Shown: piece by piece, positions 52,764 to 61,541 of the stretch
How the letters are laid out: the number at the start of each line of letters is the position of its first letter
How positions within the stretch are numbered: position 1 is the first letter of the stretch
From: Streptomyces sp. NBC_00258
GTDB lineage: Bacteria; Actinomycetota; Actinomycetes; Streptomycetales; Streptomycetaceae
NCBI RefSeq assembly: GCF_036182465.1
Contig: NZ_CP108081.1
Span: 372,001 to 436,000, forward strand
Length of the DNA stretch: 64,000 nucleotides
Direction: 5' to 3'
Made by a program: the position numbers and the translations under genes
Notes under the pieces: model-generated
What the model was told of the DNA's origin: nothing
The model's database searches: none
What the model saw: the letters and a program-made list of their open reading frames with translations, nothing else

Positions 52764-55700
52764 TCAGAGGTGGACGGTCGACGCGGCGATCCCTCGAGGG
52801 CTGCCGAAGACGATGGTTGGCTGGCTGTCCTGGCCGTTGATGTCGGGCGGGAGCACCGCGAGTGCAGTGATGGGGGCTGCGGTGATCAGCCGCAGTATCT
52901 CTTCGCCGGTCTGGCAGTCCCATGCCCGGATGGTGGTGTCGTCCGTGCTGGCGCTGAGCAGCAGGGGCTGGGAGTGGGCCGGGTGGTGCAGGACGGTCAG
53001 GGCGGTCACTTTCCCTCGGTGGCCTTGCAGAACAGGCAGAGCTTCCCTGCGCGGTGCGGCGGGGTTCCACAGCCTGATGGCGCCGTCGGCGCCGCCGGTT
53101 GCAAGGAACGGGTCTGGTGCGGCGGGGAGTGTGATGAAGGCCAGGCTGTGCGCGCTGCCGATGCGCTGGGGCAGGAGGGCGTGGGCCGGTTGGCCGGGGT
53201 GCAGCAGGCGGACGGTGCGGGTGGCCACCGCCAGCAGGAGTGATTCGCCGGCGGGTGCTGCGGCCAGGGCACGGATGGTGCCATCGGTGTGCAGTGTGTC
53301 CCAGTATAAGGCGTACTCGTCGTCGAGGGTGTAGTAGACGAGACAGGAGTTGCTGAACCCCGCGGCCAGGACAGGGGGTTGGGACGGTGCGGTCGGCAGG
53401 AAGAGCAGGGTGCGGGCATGGCCGCGGCGGGTGCGGTCGATCGGTGTCTGCAGGACATGGTGGTCGCCTTCTTCGGTGAGGATGCGAAGGCTCCCGTCGC
53501 TGTAGCCGACGGCAAGGGGCGTGGGACGGTGGCGGGAGGAGTGGTCCGGGGCAGCCAGGGCGGTGATGTGGTGGCCGGGAAGGTCGGGGCCATCGTGCGG
53601 GTGGGACGTCGTGCGCCCGGTTGTGGGAGAGATCTCTGTGAGGGTGTTCGCGTCGTAGCCGGTGATGAGGCGATGCGGGCCGGTCTGTTGCGGGAGGAGG
53701 GCGACATGGTCTGCGTGCTGGTCGGCACTCCGGTTGTCGTGGGCGTCGTCGCGGGCGGGATCCCAGAGCCGGATGGTTCCGTCCATGGAACCGGACACGA
53801 CGATTGGTTCCCTGCCCACCCGTAGGACGGCCAGGCCGCGGATGGCCTTGGTGTGTTCGGCGGGCAGTGTGTAGAGCAGTTCTCCGTCGCCGGGATCGAC
53901 CAGGGTGATGCTTCCGTCGACACCGCTGCCGAGGACCAGCAGCCCGCCGTAGGCGAGGTCAGGGAAGTGGGCCATCGAGGCCACTGACCGGCGGATGGGG
54001 GCATGGGGTTGTGGTCGTCTGGTGACGGGGTCGAAGATCCGCACGCCTTTGCCGGAACGGGAGGCGATCGCCAGACGAGGTTGGCCGTGCCGGTCGGTGA
54101 ATGCCTGCAGCGCCGAGGTGCCCATGCCCATGCCGGGCAGTTGGCCGGCGCTCTCGAGGGTGTGTGCGTCCAGCAGCGGGATGTGTGAGCCGTCTTCTCC
54201 GATGGCCAGCAGCGTCTGGCCGTCGGGCAGGGTGATGGTCTCCAGGTCGTGGACGGTGGCGGGACGGCGTTCAAGCGTGCGAGGGCGTTCGCGCACGATG
54301 GCTCCGGTGTAGGGGTCCATCGTGAGCACGCCCTGCGGCGTCGCAACGGCCAGCACGGTGTCCCGGTCTGGTCCGGTGAAGGATGCGATGGCTCTGATGC
54401 GGCCGTCCAGCAGGCTCCAGATGCGTCCGGTCTCCGGGTCGCACCGCCACAGGCCGGCATCGCTGCCCACCACAAGGAGCGGGGCGGTTTTCCTCCGGCG
54501 TGTGCTCAGGACGGTCATGGCGCGGACATAGGGTCCGAGGTTGGTGAAGGGTGCGCCGAAGGGGACTCCGGTGCGGGCATCCCACATGGTGACGGCGCCG
54601 TCGACGTGACCGGCGGCCACGATGGTCGATTGGTCCGCGCTGCGGAAGGTGACGAGCTGGCAGACGCCGCTGGGGGTGCCCGCGAGGATGTTGTTGGGCA
54701 GGTGGAGCCGGTTCCAGCGGGGTACCAGTGACGGCGGCCGGGGCAGGGTGTCGGGGCGCGGCACGGGTTGAGCGCTGTCGGCCTGTTCGGCCATTGCCAG
54801 GCTGTCGGCCCGTGCGGTGGGCGGGGCGTCGGCCAGGAACGGCTCGATGCGGGACCAGGCGGCCAGGCGCCGGGTGTCTGTCTGAGCGGTGACGGGAAGT
54901 CCCAGGGCGCCGCGGATGCGGCCGTGGGTTTCGAAGGGCAGGAACGATGCGGGGATGTGCGCGTCGTCGAGGACACCGCCCGCCTCGGCGTGGGCGATCA
55001 GGTGACGGCGCAGGTAGGGATGCGGCGGCTGCTGGGGGGCGGCGGCGAGCAGGCGGGCAAAGGCCTGGGTCAGATGGGCGTGTACCTGGGCGCTGCCGGT
55101 GTCAGGGGTGTCGTCGAAACCGGGCAGGGTCTGCTCGATGAGCAGGGTCTGGGGGGCGGTGCGCAGGGTTTCGCTGACGCGTTCGTGGATGGGCCGGTAG
55201 ACGGTTCGGCCGTCTTCGACGGCGGTCGTCAGGTATCCGGTGAGGCGGCTGTTGCGCACCAGCCGGATCGTCGCTTCCGGGGTGTCGCAGCCGGGTTCGA
55301 GGCCGCGGACGGCGGCCGGCCACACGGTCGCCCAGGGCAGTCCGGCGCCCAGGGCGAACGCCGTGGCGCGCAGGACGGCCAGGAGGTCCTCGGGCCTGGT
55401 GCGGGTGTGCTGGGCGACGTCCGCGAGGTCCTGCCGCAGCAGTTCCTGGGTGCCCTCGCGCAGTTGGCGGCGCCATGGGGCGTCGGACGGCGCGGGCAGG
55501 AAGGTGCGGGCGTGCAGTTGCTGGGCGGCCAGCCGGGCGTCCAGGAAGGAAGGGGTGACTTCCTGTGCGATGGCGGCGGTGACGTCGGCAATGGACTGGT
55601 TGCTGCGGTGGACCAGCCGGGATCCTGTGGCGGGTTCGGCGTGCAGCAGGGCTGCGGTGTAGGCGGCGATGTCCTCTTGTGCACTGTCATCGTCGGTGCG

Positions 55701-57206
55701 CAGTGGGGCGGTTGCGTGGGTGGCCTGTCGGAGCAGGTCGAGGAGGCCTCGGTCGGCGTGCGTGTCCTTGACCGGCAGGGTGTGGCGGGAGGGGGGTGGT
55801 GAGCTGCGGATGCCGAGGATGAGCCGGACCGCGTTCCTGCTGTCGCTGCGCAGGGCGGCCAGGGGGCCCAGGACGTCGGTGATGATGCGGCGGGGGGTCT
55901 TCGCTTCGTCGATGCCGTCGACGACCACGGTGAGCGGTCGGCCGGTGCGGGCCAGGATGGTGCGGGCATGGCCGCGCAGCAGCTCGGAGGCGTCCGTGCC
56001 GGTCGGCACGGGCTGGCCGGTGAGTGCCCGGTAGAGCGCTGCGGACAGTTCCTGCGGGTCGGTGTTGCGGGCCAGCACCGCGGCGTCGATGGCGCCGATG
56101 GGCACCCGCAGTTCTTCTGGGATCGCCTCCAGATAGGGGCGGTAGATGAGGTTGTCGCAGAAGCGCGGGTCGCTGAGGGTGACCAGGCGGGCCAGCAGCG
56201 CGCTTTTGCCGGAGCCGGCCTGCCCGGTGACGATGAGCGTGCTGTCGCTGCCAGCGAGGAAGGCGTTCATGCGGGTGACGAGTGCGGTGCGGCCGGTGAA
56301 GTACCAGCCCGCGTCGCCGGACATCTGACCGCTGGCCCTGGTGATCCAGTAGTCGTCGACATCGGGCCGTGTCCATCCGAGTTGGCTCCGGGCGTCCTCC
56401 AGCAGGGTGGTGTCGGTGTGGCCGGGGTTGGGCAGACAGGGGCTCAGCTCACGGGCGGCGAGACGGCGGCTGACACTGCGAGGCGGCCACAGGACATGGA
56501 GGTCGGCCATCTGCGCCGGATCCCACACTGTGTCCAGGATGGTATGGAAGTCTTCCCAGCTCAGGTGGGAGCGGGCGTAGCCGTTGGCTTCGTCGGCACA
56601 ATGAGCGTGAACGGCCGCCAGGGCGGAGGTGAAGGCGCGCAGGCGGGGTGTGCTGTCTTCGTTGCCTGCGGCCAGGACGACCAGCGAGCTCAGGGCATGC
56701 CGGTCGGGATGCAGAGCCTTGAGAGTGCGGTCGAGCTCTTCGGCAAGGCGACCGGAGAAGCAGGAGTCGACCATGACCAGCACGTGCTCGGCCGGAGAGT
56801 CGAGGGCCGCGGCGATGAGTTCGGCTGTGGGGAATGCGGTGGCCAGGGGCCGGTCGGTGTGGGTGTCGGGCAGACGGAGGAAGTGCTGGGGTCCCGCAGG
56901 GGCCAGGCCATGGCCGGTGAGATAGATGACGAGAGCCTCGTCATCAGATGCGTCGATGAAGTCCTTGTCGATGAGGAACGTTCTCAGGTCATGAACGCTC
57001 CGCAGTGGCTTGGGCGGGTGGGAGGGAGTGAAGCGGCGCTGGTCGTCCAAGCGAGAGCTGTTCCACCAGTCCTCGACGACGGCGACCTGGGCGTCGATCC
57101 CCTCGCGGAAGGCCCTGCGTTTGGCCGGAGTGCCGTCGTCGTAGTCGCTGACGGCGATCACGAGGAGGCTGCGCTCGGAGGTGGCGGGGGCGTGCTCGTC
57201 GGTCAT
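52764..57206 (-). CDS. caspase-STAND NTPase-beta-propeller conflict protein
   Basis: A 1480-residue protein. The caspase domain has His99 (ALVIYLTGHG) and Cys149 (LVMVDSCFSG). The NTPase follows with Walker A GQAGSGKS at 328-335 and VVVDGIDEA at 427-435. A helical region leads to WD40-type blades from about residue 860 to the end (AAGHVDGAVTMWDARTG, VSGSMDGTIRLWDPARD, ATGGADGAIRLWNPAAP, STDDTTIRAWDCQTG). Propellers likely sense a trigger, the NTPase assembles, and the caspase acts. The ATG overlaps the upstream hydrolase stop by 4 bases. Confidence 0.82.
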   Translation of the reverse strand: MTDEHAPATSERSLLVIAVSDYDDGTPAKRRAFREGIDAQVAVVEDWWNSSRLDDQRRFTPSHPPKPLRSVHDLRTFLIDKDFIDASDDEALVIYLTGHGLAPAGPQHFLRLPDTHTDRPLATAFPTAELIAAALDSPAEHVLVMVDSCFSGRLAEELDRTLKALHPDRHALSSLVVLAAGNEDSTPRLRAFTSALAAVHAHCADEANGYARSHLSWEDFHTILDTVWDPAQMADLHVLWPPRSVSRRLAARELSPCLPNPGHTDTTLLEDARSQLGWTRPDVDDYWITRASGQMSGDAGWYFTGRTALVTRMNAFLAGSDSTLIVTGQAGSGKSALLARLVTLSDPRFCDNLIYRPYLEAIPEELRVPIGAIDAAVLARNTDPQELSAALYRALTGQPVPTGTDASELLRGHARTILARTGRPLTVVVDGIDEAKTPRRIITDVLGPLAALRSDSRNAVRLILGIRSSPPPSRHTLPVKDTHADRGLLDLLRQATHATAPLRTDDDSAQEDIAAYTAALLHAEPATGSRLVHRSNQSIADVTAAIAQEVTPSFLDARLAAQQLHARTFLPAPSDAPWRRQLREGTQELLRQDLADVAQHTRTRPEDLLAVLRATAFALGAGLPWATVWPAAVRGLEPGCDTPEATIRLVRNSRLTGYLTTAVEDGRTVYRPIHERVSETLRTAPQTLLIEQTLPGFDDTPDTGSAQVHAHLTQAFARLLAAAPQQPPHPYLRRHLIAHAEAGGVLDDAHIPASFLPFETHGRIRGALGLPVTAQTDTRRLAAWSRIEPFLADAPPTARADSLAMAEQADSAQPVPRPDTLPRPPSLVPRWNRLHLPNNILAGTPSGVCQLVTFRSADQSTIVAAGHVDGAVTMWDARTGVPFGAPFTNLGPYVRAMTVLSTRRRKTAPLLVVGSDAGLWRCDPETGRIWSLLDGRIRAIASFTGPDRDTVLAVATPQGVLTMDPYTGAIVRERPRTLERRPATVHDLETITLPDGQTLLAIGEDGSHIPLLDAHTLESAGQLPGMGMGTSALQAFTDRHGQPRLAIASRSGKGVRIFDPVTRRPQPHAPIRRSVASMAHFPDLAYGGLLVLGSGVDGSITLVDPGDGELLYTLPAEHTKAIRGLAVLRVGREPIVVSGSMDGTIRLWDPARDDAHDNRSADQHADHVALLPQQTGPHRLITGYDANTLTEISPTTGRTTSHPHDGPDLPGHHITALAAPDHSSRHRPTPLAVGYSDGSLRILTEEGDHHVLQTPIDRTRRGHARTLLFLPTAPSQPPVLAAGFSNSCLVYYTLDDEYALYWDTLHTDGTIRALAAAPAGESLLLAVATRTVRLLHPGQPAHALLPQRIGSAHSLAFITLPAAPDPFLATGGADGAIRLWNPAAPRREALPVLQGHRGKVTALTVLHHPAHSQPLLLSASTDDTTIRAWDCQTGEEILRLITAAPITALAVLPPDINGQDSQPTIVFGSPRGIAASTVHL

Positions 57207-58096
57207 GACCAGGTGGCGGTGACGGCGCGGGCGACGGGGAGGGTGCGCAGGTACTTGACGGCGGCGTGCGGATCGAGGCGGCCGTTGTCGACCTCGACGT
57301 CCCTGACCTGGTCCGTCGCCAGGGCCAGGCCCGCGGCGCCGGTGACGGCGTCGTCCGGGTCGAACACGTTGATCCACCGAAGACGGGGCGCGATCTGCAT
57401 CAGCCGCCCGCTGGTGATGCCCATGCCCCGCTGGACCGTGGGGATGGCCAGGGGGGAGCCGCAGGTGACGAAGGTGTGCACGGCCGCACCCGCCGTGCCG
57501 GGCGCGGCGATCTCCTCGTGCCGGAGGAGATCGTAGGCGATCACGCTGCCCAACGAGTGGCCGATCAGGACCGTGGTGTGCGCGTCGGCGCTCTCCAGGA
57601 CGTATTGGCGCACCCGGTCGGCCAGATCCGGTTCGGTTAGATAGGTGTGGACCTCGCGCAGGGAAAGAATGATCTTGCTGGCCCGACCGCCGGGCTTGCG
57701 CCGGTCGTAGACGATCGCACGCCGGGTGATGCTCGGCGGCACCTTGACCAGTCCGAGCGTCGTGGGGTCGACCTGCGCGGCGTAGGCACGTTCCTCCGGG
57801 GTGAGCAAGTCGTCCAGCGCCTGGACGACGAAAGCCTCCTCGTCCGCGGTGAACGGTGTCGCGTCATCAGGGAATGCCGCCCTCGTGCTCAGCCCGCCCC
57901 CGTCATCGACCAGGAGCGCCGACCAGTGCGGCACCTTCAGCACCGGAGCCAACATGCCCTCCGCCGTGGGCGTTGCTCCGCCGTGGAGAAGTTTCACCCC
58001 GCGATCGAGGCCATCGCGCCAACTCTTGGTCAGCTCGCGCTGCGATGTCTTGCCCTGCCCGATCCCGTGCACCCCGAGCACATGCTGCTGCCCCAC
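57203..58096 (-). CDS. alpha/beta hydrolase-like protein of the caspase operon
   Basis: A 297-residue protein: QHVLGVHGIGQGKTSQRELTKSW at the N-terminus, then VLIGHSLGSVIAYDLL with nucleophile Ser181 in GHSLG, VTCGSPLAIPTVQRG and a likely Asp near WINVFDPDDAVTG. It resembles lipase-like alpha/beta hydrolases found before STAND and caspase genes in actinomycete conflict operons. It may cut lipids or a small molecule, or act only as a scaffold. It starts with GTG and overlaps the caspase-STAND gene by 4 bases. Confidence 0.72.
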   Translation of the reverse strand: MGQQHVLGVHGIGQGKTSQRELTKSWRDGLDRGVKLLHGGATPTAEGMLAPVLKVPHWSALLVDDGGGLSTRAAFPDDATPFTADEEAFVVQALDDLLTPEERAYAAQVDPTTLGLVKVPPSITRRAIVYDRRKPGGRASKIILSLREVHTYLTEPDLADRVRQYVLESADAHTTVLIGHSLGSVIAYDLLRHEEIAAPGTAGAAVHTFVTCGSPLAIPTVQRGMGITSGRLMQIAPRLRWINVFDPDDAVTGAAGLALATDQVRDVEVDNGRLDPHAAVKYLRTLPVARAVTATWS

Positions 58097-58757
58097 CCGC
58101 TACCCGCCCTGTCCCCTTGGTCTGCCGTGCTGGGAGGACACTCTACGGGTGCGGCCGCATCCCAACCGGAGCACCAGCCCCTCTCACGTGGGGCGTTGAA
58201 GCACGTGCGCCTACATAGAGCGCGCAGCGCCCATCGCGCCAACGAACCCCGCGCACCGACCCCCACCCCAGCGCCGGTCCGACGCAGCCACTTGTGCAGC
58301 CCAGAGCCGACACACCAAGGAAGATGAACCCTGTGCACGACCACCGGCCCGGCTCCGGTGTCGCCGCGGCCGGTCAAGGTGTGCCAGTACCGATCCGGCT
58401 CACGGGCCTTGGCCGGTGGGGTCATCGCTGGCGCAGGATGCGGAGAGTGGCCGAGCTGGTGTCACCGTCCAGGCCCGGCCTTGGAAGCCTGATGCGGGGC
58501 CGGCGCTCCCGGTTGGCCACGCGCCGTCAGACGGCCTCGGCGGACGTTTACTGGTCAGGCGGCAGACGCCAGGAGCACGCGAACTCAACATATGAGGCGA
58601 CGGCCCCAGCACCGAGCCTGGGCGTTATCTGTATCACCGCCACCGAGACCACCAGCGCGCCCAGCCCAATCCGCAAGATCGCCAGCGCGGCGGCGGTCCA
58701 GCAGTGTCTAGAAGTCCCCATCGGGCTAGCCCATTCACCCTACGTAGAAAAACTCAG
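58097..58757. other. region between the caspase operon and the second IS701 element
   Basis: About 660 bases without an intact gene. It holds direct repeat copy 2 and the promoter of the minus-strand hydrolase-caspase operon. After the repeat, a GTG at 58333 opens VHDHRPGS, the start of a small gene like that at 28410, but the following codons are unrelated. Confidence 0.5.
58284..58344 (+). repeat. direct repeat copy 2 (shared with 28361-28421)
   Basis: Contains CTTGTGCAGCCCAGAGCC (58291-58308), identical to 28368-28385, with AAGGAAG and GTGCACGACC at the same spacing as in copy 1. Homology fades after the start codon. It looks like the conserved upstream region and first codons of the small gene, with the rest lost or replaced. 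Confidence 0.65.
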
Positions 58758-60120
58758 TAGTGCTGCAACCGCAGTTACAAGGGGCAGTGGCCTGGGCTGC
58801 GGAATCAGCTGAAACCGGACCGCGTTAATGGCACCAGCGTGACCGGTGCAGGGCGGTGTTCGGCTTCGTGTCGGACGGCGTGGGCGAATCTGCTCAGCAG
58901 GCCTCGGATTCGTTCACGCTCAGTCGAATCAGGTCACGACCATCCTCTTCCTTCACCGGTGGTGGTCCGCACGACCGTCAGATGAGCGGCGGCGGCCATG
59001 GCCAAAGTGACATGCCGGTACCAGGCCGGGTAGTGGCGTACTTGATAGTGGTCCAGCCCGGCTTCGTTCTTCGCGGCCTGGAAACACTCTTCAATTGCCG
59101 AGCAAGCGTCAGCGGCCCGCACGATCTCCGTCGTCGAAGTGCCCGCCGGGGCATGGACAAGGTAGTAGGCACGTTCGCCGTCGGCGAGGTTGCGACGGAT
59201 CAGCAGGGCGTCGTTGAAGCCGTCGTCCCGCTCGCCAGGCAGCGAGACCAGGGCCCAGGCGTATTCACGCAGGCCGTGGGCGCCATCCCCATCGGAGCGG
59301 GTCTCCCAGACGTGCTCCGGCGGGATCGCCGAGACGGTGCGGGCGTTTTGCCCGCGCGGCCCGCACCGGTACTTGGGGGCGATCGCCAGCACGTAGCTCA
59401 GGCGCCGCTCGGCCAGCCAGCCGCGCAGGACGGGATCGTGACCGTAGACCTTGTCACCGGTAACCCAGCGAAACGGCAACTTCGCGTCCAGGGCACGCTC
59501 CAATATCGCGCGGGCCAGTGCGGGCTTGGTACGGAAGGTGACGTCTTCGCCGATCTTCGCGTCCGCCCGGCGGGCCGGATCCTCGGTCCACGAGGTGGGC
59601 AGGTACAGCTCCCGGTCGATCAACGCCCGCCCTCTGGTGGAGGCGTAGGCCAGGAACACCCCCAGCTGGCAGTTTTCGATCTTTCCCGAGGTGCTGGTGT
59701 ATTGCCGCTGGACGCCGGCCGACCGGGTCCCCTTCTTGATGAAGCCGGTCTCGTCCACGGCCAGTACGCCGTCCTCGACGCCCAGGTGCTCCAGCACGAA
59801 GCCGCGAACCTCGTCGCGGACCGCGTCGGCGTCCCAGTCGGCCTGGTTCAGCAACCGCTGCATGCCGTCGGGGCACAGCTCACCGGCTTGCTCGGCCAGC
59901 GTCCAGCCGTTCTTGCGCTCCAGAGGCGCAAGCAGCCCACACAAGTACTCCATCACCCGCCGACGCGGCTCCGACCTACGGAAGTACCCACCGATCCGAG
60001 CATGCAGCGCATCCAGACCAGCCGCCCAGCGATGCACCTCATCAACCGTGCCGTCCGCACCCATGCCCGGCTAAACGAGCAGCCACACCACCGGTCACAG
60101 CAACTGCGGCTACAGCACCA
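58758..60120. mobile_element. second IS701-type element with imperfect terminal repeats
   Basis: TAGTGCTGCAACCGCAGTTA (58758-58777) matches the reverse complement of 60101-60120 (TGGTGCTGTAGCCGCAGTTG) at 16 of 20 positions. These flank one full-length transposase gene. I could not define a target duplication, so the exact ends may lie a few bases off. Confidence 0.7.
58934..60064 (-). CDS. IS701-family transposase (apparently intact)
   Basis: A 376-residue transposase: RRRVMEYLCGLLAPLERKNGW near the N-terminus, VLAVDETGFIKKGTRS (first Asp), RWVTGDKVYGHDP (second Asp) and AIEECFQAAKNEAGLDHYQVRHYPAWYRH (Glu region). All three acidic residues are present. The protein differs strongly from the IS701 transposase at 28956-30236, so the two elements arrived separately. 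No stop or shift is seen, so this element may still be active. Confidence 0.88.
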   Translation of the reverse strand: MGADGTVDEVHRWAAGLDALHARIGGYFRRSEPRRRVMEYLCGLLAPLERKNGWTLAEQAGELCPDGMQRLLNQADWDADAVRDEVRGFVLEHLGVEDGVLAVDETGFIKKGTRSAGVQRQYTSTSGKIENCQLGVFLAYASTRGRALIDRELYLPTSWTEDPARRADAKIGEDVTFRTKPALARAILERALDAKLPFRWVTGDKVYGHDPVLRGWLAERRLSYVLAIAPKYRCGPRGQNARTVSAIPPEHVWETRSDGDGAHGLREYAWALVSLPGERDDGFNDALLIRRNLADGERAYYLVHAPAGTSTTEIVRAADACSAIEECFQAAKNEAGLDHYQVRHYPAWYRHVTLAMAAAAHLTVVRTTTGEGRGWS

Positions 60121-60232
60121 ATCGGCCGGATATCACGATTGAGCACCCAATTGCCGCCCTTTAGGATCCGGAATTGGGTTCAGCGCCTGCAACGAGCAGT
60201 GACGTACTGAGCCGTGACAGGAGCAACCATCC

Positions 60233-61525
60233 ATGACCGCTGACGTGTTCACTGCCGAGTTGAGTACCCAGGAGGCTGCCGCCTTGGCTGCAGTCGATGA
60301 GGAGGCCATCGCCAGAACTCTGCTGGAGCTGATCGCGATCCCGAGTGTGACCGGGAGTCCCGCGGAATCCGAGGCTCAGCACCATCTGGCCGGGCGGCTG
60401 AACCAGCTCGGGCTGGACGTCGATTTGTGGTCCATGGATCTGCCCGCGCTGCTGGCGCATCCCAGCTTCCCAGGGGCTGAGGCGCCGCGGGACGAGGCGT
60501 GGGGGCTGGTGGGGGCCACGGAAGACGGCGGCGACGGCCCGACTTTGATCCTCCAGGGTCACGTCGACGTCGTACCGCCCGGCGATCCCGGGCAGTGGGA
60601 CGGGGACCCGTTCGTGCCCAGGGTTGTTGGGGACACCGTTCATGGCCGAGGCGCATGTGACATGAAGGCGGGGCTGGCGGCCCACCTTGCCGCGCTGGCT
60701 GCGATCCGGGTCAGTGGGGCGAGGCTGCGCGGTCGGCTGGCGGTACATTTCGTGGTCGGTGAGGAGGACGGCGGACTCGGCACCTTCGGCACGCTCCAGC
60801 GCGGCCACACGGGCGACGCCTGCATCATCACCGAGCCGACCGGCGGCGCTCTGATCACGGCCAACGCCGGCGCGCTGACCTTCCGCATCAGCGTCCCCGG
60901 TCTGGCTACCCACGGCAGCTCCCGTGACGCAGGGGTCAGCGCCCTTGACGCGTATCTGCCTGTCCACTGGGCGCTGGCTCGTCTGGAGACCAAGCGGAAT
61001 GCCAATCCGGATCCGCTGATGGCGGAGTACAAAATTCCCTACGCGCTGTCCGTCGGTATGGTCCGCTCGGGCGACTGGGCGAGCAGTGTGCCCGATCTCT
61101 TGGTGGCCGAGGGGCGGTTCGGCGTACGACTGGACGAGGATCCAGCTGCCGCCCGCGCCGACCTGGAGCTGTGCGTGGCGGAAGCCTGCGCCGCCGACCC
61201 TTGGCTGCGCGATCACCCGGCGACCGTTACCTGGTCTGGGGGGCAGTTCGCCAGCGGGCGTCTGCCGTTGGGGCACCCACTGCGGGATGTCGTACGGGCG
61301 GCGGCCCAAGACGTCGCGGGCGGTGGCCCTGTCCCGCGCGAGCATGGCGCACCGTACGGCAGTGACCTGCGCCTTTATGCCGCCGCAGGCATCCCGACCC
61401 TGCAGTTCGGCCCGGGTGACATCCGTCTTGCGCACAGCTCCCAGGAACAGGTCTGTGTCTCTGAGGTCGTGCAGGTCACCCGCGCGCTGGTCCTCAGCGC
61501 GCTCCGAACGGTCGGCACCAAGTGA
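60233..61525 (+). CDS. M20-family metallopeptidase (ArgE/DapE-like deacylase)
   Basis: A 430-residue M20 protein. Metal and catalytic residues: His110-x-Asp112 in QGHVDVVPPG, Asp143 in GRGACDMKAG, Glu177-Glu178 in VGEEDGG, and ITEPTGG. The dimerisation domain follows (FRISVPGLATHGS). These enzymes cut acyl or peptide amides such as N-acetyl-ornithine, succinyl-diaminopimelate or small peptides; the precise substrate cannot be told. AGGAG lies 10 bases before the ATG. It converges with the NB-ARC/WD40 gene, with 16 bases between the stops. Confidence 0.88.
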   Translation: MTADVFTAELSTQEAAALAAVDEEAIARTLLELIAIPSVTGSPAESEAQHHLAGRLNQLGLDVDLWSMDLPALLAHPSFPGAEAPRDEAWGLVGATEDGGDGPTLILQGHVDVVPPGDPGQWDGDPFVPRVVGDTVHGRGACDMKAGLAAHLAALAAIRVSGARLRGRLAVHFVVGEEDGGLGTFGTLQRGHTGDACIITEPTGGALITANAGALTFRISVPGLATHGSSRDAGVSALDAYLPVHWALARLETKRNANPDPLMAEYKIPYALSVGMVRSGDWASSVPDLLVAEGRFGVRLDEDPAAARADLELCVAEACAADPWLRDHPATVTWSGGQFASGRLPLGHPLRDVVRAAAQDVAGGGPVPREHGAPYGSDLRLYAAAGIPTLQFGPGDIRLAHSSQEQVCVSEVVQVTRALVLSALRTVGTK

Positions 61526-61541
61526 GCAGAGCTACGAACTT

